The notes under the pieces were generated by a model, which was not told the DNA's origin, ran no database searches, and saw only the letters and a list, made by a program, of their open reading frames with translations. A stretch of DNA of 64,000 nucleotides from Bettongia penicillata ogilbyi (lineage: Eukaryota > Chordata > Mammalia > Diprotodontia > Potoroidae), in contig JAJHZJ010000271.1 in assembly GCA_023548195.1 (NCBI GenBank), forward strand, positions 601,977 to 665,976, given 5' to 3'. The number at the start of each line of letters is the position of its first letter. Position 1 is the first letter of the stretch. A program made the translations under genes and the position numbers. This document shows positions 22,311-33,239 of this stretch, one piece after another.

Positions 22311-22801
22311 TGTCAGGGGCGTAATGGACCAATAAACCTCCTGGGGGGATGGGAATGAGAAAACTAGGAAGATTTGACCTGCTGACGTGGCTCTGCCAGC
22401 TCAGCACTAGAAAGACTTCCTGGTCTGAAGCTAAATAACCACCAACCAACCAGAAGGGGACACAACCCGGGATTGGGAATCGTGCCCTTTTTTGGTTTGG
22501 TCTGGAGGGGCTCGCTCCAATGAGATGAAAGCCCCGCCCTCAGGGAGGAACTGGGGAGGAGCCTACTCGGAAGAGGAGGGCAAGACACTAGGGATAAAAG
22601 GCACACACAGGAAGGGCTCGGGGGGATCTTCTGGTGTAACTGATAAGAATAAACTGCTTCTCAACTGCACTCCGCGTCCTGCCTGGTTAAGAGCCTTCCC
22701 CTCCCCCAGGGGAAGGTCCGGAGACGTCCGAAGCCACGAGGGTTGGAGAGAAGGGGTCGGGATCTCGCCCGAAGGTTCGGGGGTCGAGCGCGCCCCGAAC
22801 A
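22311..22801 (+). mobile_element. Solo LTR of an endogenous retrovirus
   Basis: A 491-bp LTR starting TGTCAGGGGCG and ending CGCCCCGAACA, ends that are imperfect inverted repeats (TGT...ACA). It is flanked by the 6-bp duplication gtggag at 22305-22310 and 22802-22807. Inside are a CCAAT (22329-22333), a GATAAAAG TATA-type box (22593-22600) and AATAAA (22648-22653), followed by a GC- and CpG-rich downstream part. Six-base duplications are typical of betaretrovirus-like (class II) elements. No internal retroviral genes remain, so the provirus was lost by LTR-LTR recombination. The 110-codon frame at 22492-22824 lies inside and is not taken as a gene. Confidence 0.85.
22593..22653 (+). promoter_or_regulatory. 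LTR TATA-type box and polyadenylation signal
   Basis: GATAAAAG at 22593-22600 and AATAAA at 22648-22653, with the spacing expected of a short R region in retroviral LTRs. Confidence 0.6.
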
Positions 22802-22807
22802 GTGGAG

Positions 22808-23755
22808 GAGTGGAGTACTTATAAGAATGATGGATATCTGACTTTGTAGCAGCAAAGGATTGATTTATCTCAAATCTTTAAGGGCCATACGGTGGTAAAA
22901 CTCTGTAAAGTATACACAAATTGTAAAAACAGATTTAAGGGTGTATTCCTCCATCAATATGCCAGCACTGACATGAATAACTTCCATTAGCATTAAAAAG
23001 AATTTCCAGGTTAAATCTCCCAAAGGAATAAATCCATACTCTGTCATTTATCTCTCTGACATACTAAATTATTTCCTATGGAGCATGTGGAATTCCTGAA
23101 ACCAAACAGCCAAACGAAGACAGTATAGTTTAGAGTGGTGCTATGGGGGTCATTCACAATCATTTAGCAAATTAATGGGCCAATATAACCAATATATTAT
23201 TTTATTATAAACTGGAATAATGATAATTGGACTCGCAAATGCATACAAAACCCTCTAGAGGATGAATAATAATTTGATACTCTTCTTTTTCTTTCTTTAC
23301 TACAAGTTGAGATCTAACCAAGTAGCCTGACAGAATTGATTTAAGAAAGCTGATTGTTAAATTTTTAGTGTGAGCATTCATTTCTCAGAAGCTGGGAAAC
23401 TCTACTAATCAAGATTTGATTTACTGCTTTGTTTACCATGTAAAGCTAAGAAAACAATGGATAAAATGCTAATAATTCAGACTTAATGGAAAAGCATGTA
23501 CATTATATTTTTTTTTTTTCCTAAAGAGTGTCATTAACCATTTACCAGCATTTGGACCTAACAAAAGTCTCCTAATTTACTTACTCCAATCTCTTTATCT
23601 GGCAATCATTCTGGAGAACACCAGGTAGAAGGTGTGTTTGCACAACTTACCAATGACTTCTAAAAGTCTATTTTCTTCCTAATCATTAATTTATTACTTT
23701 GTCAATTTTTTCTATAGCTGTTTACAATTTCAGTTATGAGAGGGGACAGGTTACC
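22808..23755. promoter_or_regulatory. Candidate conserved non-coding sequence, otherwise unassigned
   Basis: No repeat family recognised over about 950 bp. The blocks 22890-23060 and 23300-23480 have the mixed, motif-rich look of constrained non-coding DNA (several TAAT cores, no long frames). Inference only; it might simply be unique neutral sequence. Confidence 0.22.
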
Positions 23756-23759
23756 ATAA

Positions 23760-23880
23760 ATTTATTATCATTATTTCACTTTAATTTGCTTAAGGCTCAG
23801 TTTCCTTATCTTTAAAAGAAAATGATAATAACTTGCTCTCTTATTCCAATAGGAAAGCACTTTGCAAATGATAGATCTTT
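23760..23880 (+). repeat. MIR/Mar1-type SINE fragment and A/T-rich tail
   Basis: 'gctcagtttccttatct', 'gataataacttgctctct' and 'gaaagcactttgcaaatg' are core-SINE 3' landmarks. An (AAATA)-type run follows at 23880-23960. Confidence 0.5.
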
Positions 23881-24031
23881 TTTTAAATAAATATTTAAAT
23901 AAAATATTCTTAAAACAAATATTTAAATAAATAAATGAATGTTTAAATAAATAAATAAATGGTTTTTTTGTCATTCTAGTTAGACTCAAGTTTCAAAAAT
24001 GTGATATTTCAATGATTTTATATACTCCTTT

Positions 24032-24520
24032 GTGGTTTTCTCTAGGTATCATGCATTTCCTGATTATCTCATCTGTCGTACAAAGCAGCCTGTAACTCCT
24101 TTCTTCATCTTCTTAGAGCATGACACCTTTTATACTCTCTTTCAGTGGCCAAAATTGCTTATCAGGTCCCAGATCTATTTCTATCAATCCTTTGAGACAG
24201 TTATTAGAGGGACACCAGAGATAGTCAGCTCTTCTCAAACATCTGCATGGAGCATGGTTTACTCTTTAGCAAAGGGACCCTTCAAAGGAGTCTTCATTCA
24301 CATGGGATGGATTCAATACTATGGAGCCTGGCTCCAGTTGGAACACATTCTTTTCATCTTCCTGATAACGTTTTGCCAAAGCAAAACCATAGGGAAATTA
24401 CAATGTACAATGTACAAGATGGTTATTAGATATGGGAGAGGTTTTTTTTTTCCATTTCCTCAACTACAGAAAAGGCAAAAGATGCAAAGCATAAATAAGA
24501 AACTTGAAAAATCAGACTAA
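24032..24520 (+). other. Unexplained 162-codon open frame
   Basis: An ORF of 489 bp in AT-rich DNA, unusually long here for a frame outside known elements. The predicted protein is hydrophobic and aromatic-rich, with segments such as HILFIFLITF (about residues 105-114) that could be a membrane span. No family is recognised. A pyrimidine tract with AG (ttttctctag, about 24037-24046) precedes the body of the frame, which would suit a splice acceptor, but no gene context is visible. It may be chance or part of an unidentified repeat. Confidence 0.15.
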
Positions 24521-24885
24521 CTATGCTCATCATTCTCCCTCAGATGAGAAACTGTGGAAAATATAGTCCCCCTTTACCACAACATGGACCTTGACTTTTG
24601 GAGCAAATTGTGGCAAGAAACACGTGGGATTGACAAATTCCTAAATTCTAGTGTCTTTTATTTTCTAATTTTTTACTTTAATCCTCTAGTTATAATATAA
24701 TTCTGTTCATGGGCCTCTTTCTAGAGAAGCATTCCATTAAAATAATCTTCTGACTTTGGGCAATTGGTTCCCATCTCCAGAATTCAGGATCTCTCAAATT
24801 TAGGATTATCTGTGAAGTAACCCTAGAGGCTAAGAATATTCAGTTGCCAGTATCACTAGTCACATTTCTCTGGTCAGAAAGGAGA
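24521..24885. other. No feature recognised
   Basis: Unassigned sequence up to the target duplication of L1 copy C. Confidence 0.35.
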
Positions 24886-24897
24886 AAGAATGCAACT

Positions 24898-25892
24898 GGG
24901 GGGGGGGGGTGGAGCCAAGATGGAGGAGTGAGAGCAGCGACTCACCTGAGCTCTCGGACAAACTCCTCTAGGTACCTCTGAAAGGAGAATCTGACCAAAT
25001 TTTGGAGGTGTGGAATCGAGTGGGAGACAGACGGTGACGGATTCAGAGCTCAGGTGGGACTGGAAGGTCCACGGGAAGGATCTGTTCCGCGGGGGTGAGC
25101 CCACAGCTCAGAGCGCAGCGTGGCCAGCGCAGCCCGGCCAGCGCAGCGGAGCAGAAGAGATCCGAGAAACCTGAGTGGCGGGCGGAACCAGAGGAGCGGC
25201 ACCCGGGGCGGGAGACAAGCCAAACCGAGTCAGTGAGAGCCGCGGAGCGCCAGATATCAGTGCAGCAGCTCCTGAGACCTTCAGCCCGAAGATCAAACTC
25301 CGGTAAGTGACTTACTTGAACTTCCGGGAGCCAGGATGGCGGAGTGATCAGCTAATGCTCTCTCCTTCCCCCTTGATGACCGTGAAAGAACCATAAAATA
25401 TCTCCCCAGAAAAATCCCAGATCAGTAGAATTAGAAGAAGGAGACAAATAGTCTCATAACACCTGAGACGAGGAAAATAGCTAAGGGAGATTCCTCATAT
25501 GGTGGCAGAGGCAAACCGGAAGGACAGAGGACCCAGGGCAGAGAAAATTCGCACTAGGACCCAGGCAAGCCTCAGCACCAGGAGAGGAGCCCCAGGAGGG
25601 TTGGGAACACGCATTAGCATCTAGGCGTGCCATCCCCAGCTGTCCAGGGGAATCAGAAAGACAATAGGGCAGTTGGGATTACCAGCCCCTGAGCTTGCCT
25701 TTGCCTCAATTCAGCTAAGGAAATCTCCTGGGACCAGACCACTTTTTCCCCACACTTAACAAGCTAAACCCAGGGCTGATCAGGGAAACACCAAACAAAT
25801 ACCTGCTTTTAGCTTTTTCACACATCAGCTCAGCAAAAAGTTCTCCAGCTTCTGACTGAAAGAACCAGAAGCCACAACACTCAATCAAAATC
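24898..25892 (+). promoter_or_regulatory. L1 5' UTR and internal promoter (copy C)
   Basis: It contains a YY1-like ccaagatgg at 24915-24923 beside the 5' end and a second ccaggatggc at 25331-25340. Between them is a CpG- and GC-rich stretch (25085-25310), which is exceptional in this AT-rich window. Two 60-bp-type repeats lie at 25531-25635. In human L1 a YY1 site at the same place directs the start of transcription; that this applies here is inference. Confidence 0.7.
25531..25635 (+). repeat. Two ~60-bp tandem repeats in the L1 5' UTR (copy C)
   Basis: Units with 'cccagg', 'gcactaggac' or 'gcattagcat', and 'gcctcag' match the three-unit array in copy B (7314-7492). Confidence 0.65.
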
Positions 25893-26978
25893 ATGAACAG
25901 GAAAAAGAAGAGGGCCGAAAGAACCATAGAATCTTTCTATGGGGATAAGGACCAAAACACAAGCCCCAAAGAGGTCACAGCTGAGACTGTACTTCCATCT
26001 GAAACTTCAGAAGGGACTATGAACTACTCGCAAGTACAAGCAGCTCTCCTGGAACAGCTGAAGAAGGAAATAGAAGATAAACTGGCCAATAATTTTAAAA
26101 TTATTAAGAAAGAATTCACTGATGAGAACATCTCTCTGAAAAGGAAAATTGAACAAATGGAAAAAGAAGTTCAAAAATTAACTGGAGAAAATAAATTCCT
26201 GAAAGGCCAAATGGAAAAGGAAGTACAAAAATTAACTGGAGAAAATAGCTTCTTAAAAGGAAAAATTGGGCAGATGGAAAAAGAGATACAAAAGTTAACA
26301 GAAGAAAACAATGTGATGAAGATTAGAATTGGGCAAGTAGAAACTAACGACTCAATGAGACAGCAAGAATCAGTCAAACAAAATCTAAAGAATGAAAAGA
26401 TAGAAGAAAATGTAAAATATCTAATTGGAAAAACAACTGACCTGGAAAATAGATCCAGAAGAGAAAACTTAAGAATTATTGGCCTGCCAGAAACCCAGGA
26501 TGGAGAAAAGAGCCTGGACAATATCTTCCAGGAAATCATCAAGGAAAACTACCCAGAAGTACTAGATTCAGAGGGCAAAATAGTCATCGAAAGACTCCAC
26601 CGTTCACCTCCTGAAAGGGACCCCAAACTCAAAACCCCAAGAAATATAGTTGCCAAATTCCAGAGCTATCAAGTGAAGGAGAAAATATTACAAGCAGCCA
26701 GAAAGAAACAATTTAAATACCAAGGAGATACAGTCAGGATTACACAGGACCTTGCAGCTTCTACATTAAAAGATCAAAAGAATTGGAACCCAATATTCCG
26801 TAAGGCAAAGGAGCTGGGACTGCAACCAAGGATCAACTACCCAGCAAAGTTCAGCATAACATTTCAGGCAAGGAAAAAGTCATTCAACGAAGAAAGGGAT
26901 TTTCAGAGTTTCCTGACCAAAACACCAGAACTTAATAGACAATTCGATCTTCAAATCCAGGTCTCAAGAGAATCATAA
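25893..26978 (+). CDS. L1 ORF1 protein (ORF1p), intact, 361 aa
   Basis: ORF1p is a trimeric RNA-binding nucleic-acid chaperone that coats L1 RNA in cytoplasmic particles. The start (MNRKKKRAERTIESF) is supported by the same basic leader and TIESF/PIESF block in copy B and in a HAL1-like copy. Residues about 45-180 form a long coiled coil containing near-identical 18-residue units at 88-105 and 106-123 (QMEKEVQKLTGEN-type) and a related one from 127. Residues about 190-262 fit the RRM, starting ENLRIIGLPE. Residues about 262-350 are the C-terminal domain with ILQAARKKQF and ITQDLAAST. The length is close to the 338 residues of human ORF1p plus the extra coiled-coil repeats. The reading frame has no breaks. 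Whether it is expressed is unknown. Confidence 0.92.
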   Translation: MNRKKKRAERTIESFYGDKDQNTSPKEVTAETVLPSETSEGTMNYSQVQAALLEQLKKEIEDKLANNFKIIKKEFTDENISLKRKIEQMEKEVQKLTGENKFLKGQMEKEVQKLTGENSFLKGKIGQMEKEIQKLTEENNVMKIRIGQVETNDSMRQQESVKQNLKNEKIEENVKYLIGKTTDLENRSRRENLRIIGLPETQDGEKSLDNIFQEIIKENYPEVLDSEGKIVIERLHRSPPERDPKLKTPRNIVAKFQSYQVKEKILQAARKKQFKYQGDTVRITQDLAASTLKDQKNWNPIFRKAKELGLQPRINYPAKFSITFQARKKSFNEERDFQSFLTKTPELNRQFDLQIQVSRES

Positions 26979-27555
26979 AAAGGTAAACAGTGGGGGAGGG
27001 GGAACAACTTGCTACTCAATGAGGGCAAGTTGTTCACCTCCCTATAAGGGAAGATGATATCTGTTTATCTTGAGAACTGTGCGTCTATTAAGAAATATAA
27101 AAGGGATAAGCATGGGGGAACGGGTATAAAGTAAATGATATCATGATAAAAAATGTGATTTAAGTATGAGAAGGGAGTGTAAAAGGAGGTATGAAAAGGA
27201 GGAAGCAGGAAATGGCAAATTACATCACAAGAAGAAGTACAAAATCATAGTAGAGGGAAAGAGGGGAGGGAGATGAGCATTGTGTGAGAGGTACTCTCAT
27301 CGGATTTGTTTAAAGGACGAAAGAATAAACTTAAGTAGAAAATCCTAAGTAGCTCTATAAGCAGTGGGAGGGGAAAGGGGAAGAAAGGGGAGGGAGGCAA
27401 AAGGGAGGGAAGAAGCAATAAGAGTAAAGGGGAGTAAAAGGGAGGGGGGCTAAAAGAAAGAGGGGAAGGCGGCAAGAGGAAGTGGTGAAAAGTAAATACT
27501 AGTGAGGAGGGGAAGGGAGACAGCAGAGATAAAAGCACAAATGGTGGGAAAGAAG
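26979..27555 (+). other. L1 ORF1-ORF2 spacer (copy C)
   Basis: 577 bp, non-coding, with a strongly purine-rich + strand at 27245-27500 (GGGAGGG/GGAAGG runs). The frame of ORF2 is open upstream to 27502, but the ATG at 27556 fits the conserved [16 protein letters not shown] start shared by the other copies. Confidence 0.8.
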
Positions 27556-30500
27556 ATGGAGGGAAATACACAGATTGTAATCATAACTGTGAATGTGAAT
27601 GGAATGAATTCTCCCATAAAACAGAGACGGATAGCAGAATGGATTAAAAGCCATAATCCAACAATATGCTGCTTAAAAGAAACACATTTGAAACGGGGGG
27701 ATACACATAGGATAAAGGTTAAAGGATGGAGCAGAATATATTGTGCTTCAACTGATGTAAGAAAGGCAGGAGTAGCAATCCTAATCTCAGACAAAGCAAA
27801 AGCAGAAATAGATCTAATCAAAAGGGATAAGGATGGAAACTATATCCTGCTAAAAGGCACCATAGACAATGAAGCAATATCATTACTAAACATATATGCT
27901 CCAAGTGGTATAGCATCCAGATTCTTAAAGGAGAGGTTGAGGGAGTTGAAGGAAGAAACTGACAGCAAAACTATACTAGTGGGGGACCTCAACCTCCCTC
28001 TTTCTGAACTTGATAAATCTAACCTCAAAATAAACAAGAAAGAGGTTAAGGAGGTAAATAAAACTCTAGATAAGGTAGATATAATAGATCTTTGGAGAAA
28101 ACTGAATGGGAATAGAAAGGAATATACCTTTTTCTCAGCAGTACATGGAACATTTACAAAAATTGACCATGTACTAGGACATAAAAATCTCAAAATCCAG
28201 TACAGAAAGGCAGAGATAATCAGTGCATCCTTCTCAGATCATAATGCAATAAAAATTATATGTAATAAAAGGCCATGGAAAGATAAAGCAAAAATCAGTT
28301 GGAAACTAAATAATTTAATCCTAAAGAAGGAATGGGTTAAAGAAGAAATCATAGAAACAATCAACAACTTCATTCAAGAGAATGACAATAATGAGACAAC
28401 CTACCAAATCTTATGGGATACTGCAAAAGCAGTTCTTAGGGGAAATTTTATATCTTTGAATGCCTACATAAATAAAATAGAGAAAGAGGAGATCAATGAC
28501 TTGGGTATGCAGCTGAAACAGCTAGAAAAAGAACAAATTGAAAATCCCCAAGAAAATACCAAATTAGAAATACTGAAAACCAAAGGAGAGATTAATAAAA
28601 TTGAAATTAAGAAAACTATTGAATTAGTAAAACCAATAGTTGGTTTTATGAAAAAACTAATAAAATTGATAAACCTTTGGTCAATTTGCTTAAAAAAAAA
28701 GAAAGAAGAAAATCATATTACTAATATTAAAAATGAAAGGGGTGAACTCACCTCCAATGAGGAGGAAATTAAAACAATAATTAGAAATTATTTTGCCCAA
28801 CTTTATGCCCACAAATTCGATAATCTAAATGAGATGGATGAATATTTTAAAAAATACAAATTGCCCAGATTAACAGAAGAGGAAATTGAATACTTAAACA
28901 ACCCCATCTCAGAAAAAGAAATTGAACAAGCCATTAATGAACTCCCTAGGAAAAAATCTCCAGGACCAGATGGATTCACAAGTGAATTCTATCAAACATT
29001 TAAAGAACAGTTAATTCCAATACTATATAGACTATTTGGGAAAATTGGGGAAGAAGGAGTACTCCCAAATTCTTTCTATGATACAAATATGGTTTTGATA
29101 CCCAAGCCAGGAAGAGATAAAACAGAAAAAGAAAATTATAGACCAATTTCTCTAATGAATATAGATGCAAAAATTTTCAACAAGATTTTAGCAAAACAAA
29201 TACAGCATCTTATCAAGAGAATAATATATTTTGATCAGGTAGGTTTCATACCAGGAATGCAGGGCTGGTTTCAATATTAGGAAAACTATTAGCATTATCA
29301 ATCATATCAACAACAAAACCAACAAAAACCACATGATTATCTCAATTGATGCAGAAAAAGCTTTTGACAAAATACAACACCCATTCCTATTAAAAACACT
29401 GGAGAACATAGGAATAAAGGGAACGTTCCATAAAATAATAAGCAGTATCTACCTAAAACCTTCAGCAAGCATTATATGCAATGGAGATAAGCTAGAGGCA
29501 TTTCCAATAAGGTCAGGGGTGAAACAAGGATGCCCATTATCACCATTATTATTCAATATGGTACTAGAAATGTTAGCGGTAGCAATTAGACAAGATAAAG
29601 AAATTGAAGGAATAAAAATAGCCAAAGAAAAAACTAAGTTATCACTCTTTGCAGATGATATGATGATATATTTAGAGAATCCCAAAGATTCAAGTAAAAA
29701 GCTACTTGAAATAATAAACAACTTTGGCAAAGTTGCAGGTTACAAAATAAACCCACACAAATCTTCTGCATTCCTATATATTAGCAACTAAGTCCAACTC
29801 CAAGAGATAGAAAGAGAAATCCCATTTAAAGCTAGAGTAGACACTATAAAATACTTAGGAGTTTACCTGCCAAAACACACCCAGGAATTATATGAACACA
29901 ATTACAAGACACTTTTTGCACAAATAAAGTCAGATTTAAGTAAGTGGAAAAACATCAGTTGTTCATGGGTAGGCCGAGCTAATATAATAAAAATGACAAT
30001 TCTACCTAAATTAATCTACTTATTTAGTGCCATACCAATTAAACTATCAGATAATTATTTTCTAGAGCTGGATAAAATCATATCAAAATTCATTTGGAAA
30101 AACAAAAGGTCCAGAATATCAAAGGGACTAATGAAAAGAAATGCTTGGGAAGGTGGCCTAGCGCTACCAGACCTCAAATTGTATTATAAAGCAGCAATTA
30201 TCAAAACCACTTGGTATTGGCTAAGAAACAGAGGGGTAGACAAATGGAATAGGCTTGGCACTCAAGCCACAGTTGGCAAGGAATATAGCAACCTCCTGTT
30301 TGATAAACCCAAAGATCCCAGCTTCTGGGATAAGAACTCATTGTTCGACAAAAATTGCTGGGAAAACTGGTTAACTGTGTGGCGGAAATTAGGCATAGAC
30401 CCATGCCTGACACCGTACACAAGAATAAAGTCCAAATGGGTACATGATTTATGTATAAAGATTGATACCATGAATAAACTGGAGAAGCAAGGTATAGTGT

Positions 30501-31390
30501 ATTTATCAGATTTATGGAGAGGGGAAGAATTTTTTTCTAAAGAAACTATAGAAAGCATTATGAAATGCAAGATGGATAATTTTGATTACTTTAAACTGAA
30601 AAGTTTTTGCACAACCAAACCCAATGCAACCAAAATTCGGAGGGATGTAGTAAATTGGGAAAAAAATTTTTACAGCTAAGCTCGGGGATAAAGGCCTCAT
30701 TTCTAGAATATATAGAGAACTGACTCAAATATATAACCATCCAAGTCATTCCCCAATTGATAAATGGTCAAAGGATATGAACAAGCAATTTTCAGGGGAA
30801 GAAATAAAAAATATTTATAATCATATGAAAAAGTGCTCTAAATCACTATTGATTAGAGAGATGCAAATCAAAACAACTCTGAGGTACCACATCAGACCTG
30901 TAAGATTGGCAAACATGACAGAACAAGAAAATGATAAATGCTGGAGAGGATGTGGGAGAGTTGGAACACTAATTCATTGTTGGTGGAGCTGTGAGATCAT
31001 CCAACCCTTCTGGAGAACGGTTTGGAACTATGCCCAAAGGGCTACAAAAATGTGCATACCCTTTGACCCAGAAATATCGCTACTAGGATTGTATCCCCAA
31101 GAGATTATAAAAACGGGAAAGGGTCCCACGTGTACAAAAATATTTATAGCAGCACTCTTTGTGGTAGCCAAAAACTGGAATCAAGTGGATGCCCATCAAT
31201 TGGGGAATGGCTGAATAAATTATGGTATATGAATGTAATGGAATACTATTGTGCCATAAGAAATGATGAACAAGAAGACTTCAGGGAGGCCTGGAAGGAC
31301 TTATATGATCTGATGCTGTGTGAAAGGAGCAGAACCAGGAGAACTTTGTGCACAGCAACGACCACAGTGTGTGAGAGTTTTTTCTGGTAG
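27556..31390 (+). pseudogene. L1 ORF2 (endonuclease and reverse transcriptase), nearly complete but broken
   Basis: ORF2p nicks target DNA and copies L1 RNA onto it. The endonuclease (about residues 1-235) has NVNG, the catalytic Glu in KETHL (residue 42), VGDLNLP and the SDH motif (SFSDHNAI). The reverse transcriptase has RPISLMN (about 29138), GFIPGMQ and the FADD active site (29648-29659). The C-terminal Cys/His cluster (30938-30993, CWRGCG...HCWWSC) is present. Breaks seen: one extra base near 29270 leading to TAG at 29278-29280; in-frame TAA at 29789-29791; a frameshift in the A/T run near 30662-30672; and a one-base loss near 31180. A stretch at about 28626-28695 is read out of frame but compensated. 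The 3.8 kb length equals a complete ORF2. Confidence 0.93.
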
Positions 31391-31773
31391 ACTTGGAACT
31401 TTGTAATAACACAAGAACATACTGAGAAAAAAAAAAATCCTAATGTCGGTCTTCTAAGGCAAAATGCCTTCCACACTCAGAGAAAGAAATGTGGAAGTCA
31501 CTTGCAGAATGTAGCAGATCATATTTGTGTGTGGGTGGGTTTCAGTGTATTAGTTCGACTACATAGCATGAATATAGTGAAAATGTGCTCAATAGGAAAG
31601 TATATGTAGAACCTAAACAGAATTGTATGCTGTCATGGGGAGGGAGGGGGGGTATTGGGGGAAGGGTGGAGGGGATAAAATCTTAACTTTAAGGAAATGA
31701 TTGTAAAACATTAAAAAAAATAAAATATATGAAAAAAATAATACAAAAAAAACAAAAAAAAAAACAAAAAAAT
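31391..31773 (+). terminator. L1 3' UTR with G-rich tract and poly(A) signal (copy C)
   Basis: It holds a G-rich run (31637-31677, GGGAGGGAGGGGGGG type, able to form a G-quadruplex), AATAAA at 31719-31724 and an A-rich tail. The first 60 bp after ORF2 differ from the 3' UTR of copies A, B, D and E. Confidence 0.75.
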
Positions 31774-31785
31774 AAGAATGCAACT

Positions 31786-32214
31786 AGGAATTGGAAATTC
31801 TAAGCAATATAGGCTCAGATATTTAAATAAACACATTGGCATCAATTTTGACTGTAAGTCAGTGTTGCCAGTGGAGAAAGAGAACAGAGAAATCCCCTTC
31901 CATCCTTGTTGCTCACTAGTTGATAGTGGTTTTAAATTTAACTAGAAAAAATAATAATTCTGATAGGGTTTCATTTTGTGACAGCAAATGTCATTTGTTT
32001 CATGCGTCTTCTAATAGCAGACTAACTCAACTTCTTAATTTCAGGTGATGAAATTATGGTAGGCTAGTTTTCCCACTTTTAGTTCTCTGTCAGTTGAGTG
32101 TTGGATTTCATGACATACATATGTTCGTTCTCTTCTGTTGTGTTTTAAATTTCATAACTATGAATAACAATGAATATTGCTGCAAGGAAACATACGACAA
32201 TTGTAACTCTTTTT
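31786..32214. other. No feature recognised
   Basis: Unassigned sequence between the tail of L1 copy C and the 3' end of the next - strand element. Confidence 0.35.
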
Positions 32215-33004
32215 AAAGTTTGTTTTATATAATTTACTTTCAATTTTCAATGTTCACTTCCACAAGATTTGAATTCCAAATTTTCTCCCAATTTCTCCAC
32301 TTCCCCACCCAAGGGCAGTGTACACTCCAACCATACCTTCCTCCAATCTTCCCTCTCTTCTATCACCCCCATTCCCCACTTTTCCCCCTTTTATTTTCCT
32401 ATGGGGCAAAATAGATTTCTATAACCCATTGCCTATATTTCTTATTTGCAGTTGCATGCCAAAACAATTTTAACACTCTTTTTTAAAGCTTTGAGTTTCA
32501 CATTCCCTCTCTCCCTCCCTTACCACTCACCCAAAATGAAAAAGCAAAGAATTTGACATAGATCATAGATGTGTAGTCATGCAAAACTCTTCCATAATAG
32601 TCATATTGTGAAAGACTAACCACAATTCCTTCTATCCTCTCTTGCTCTCCATTTATTCCAATCTCTCCATTGATCAGCCCCACCACAATAGTGTTTGCTT
32701 CTGATTATATCTTCATCCAATCTACCATTTCTTCTATTATCCTCCGTCTCTTACGCCCTTCACCTCTGCCTTCTTTCAGGGTAAGATATATTTCCATATA
32801 CAGTTGAGTATATGTTATTACATCCTTAAGGCAATTAGAATCAGAATAAGGGTCACTTGTTCCCTCTCACCCTCCCCCTCTTCCTCTTGATTGCAAAAGC
32901 TCTTTCTTGACACTTTTATGTGGGATAATTGATTATGTTCTACTTTTCTCTTTCTTTTTATTCCACTACATTTCTCTCAACATTATTTTTTTTGGTATCC
33001 TCCA

Positions 33005-33175
33005 TTCATATTCATGCACACATATACATATAAAATATACATGTATATTTGCACACACATATACATACACATACGTATATGTGCATCTATATATGTACAC
33101 ATATGCAAACACATATATGTACATATATGTATATACACATATTTGTTTATATATGTACATTCACACATATATTCT
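33005..33175. repeat. Imperfect (CA/TA)n microsatellite
   Basis: acatatacatac-type alternation within the 3' UTR of copy F, at the place where other copies carry TG or TCTG repeats. Open frames across it are artefacts. Confidence 0.85.
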
Positions 33176-33239
33176 CTCTACTCTAATACTGAGAAAGTAC
33201 AAATATCATCTTTCCAAAGGCAAACAGTTCAACTTAAAG

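Larger units (their letters stand above)
24898..31773 (+). mobile_element. Full-length L1 LINE copy C
   Basis: A complete L1 of about 6.9 kb flanked by a 12-bp duplication aagaatgcaact (24886-24897 and 31774-31785). It starts with a run of 12 G followed by TGGAGCCAAGATGG, as many mammalian L1s do. Then come a long CpG-containing 5' UTR, an intact ORF1 (25893-26978), a purine-rich spacer and an ORF2 with few breaks (27556-31390). A 3' UTR with a G-rich tract (31637-31677), AATAAA (31719-31724) and an A-rich tail follow. It has the fewest mutations of the five L1 copies and a partly different 3' UTR, so it is the youngest here, but it is not expected to be autonomous. Confidence 0.95.

Noticed and set aside
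22492..22824. 110-codon frame in GC-rich DNA
   Set aside because: Inside the solo LTR and across its end; LTRs of this kind normally do not code.
26171..26542. 123-codon - strand frame opposite L1 ORF1
   Set aside because: Shadow of the intact ORF1; similar shadows lie opposite the other ORF1 copies.
32498..32686. Possible host exon on the - strand
   Set aside because: Falls in the 3' UTR of HAL1-like copy F, which matches copies 1 and 3.
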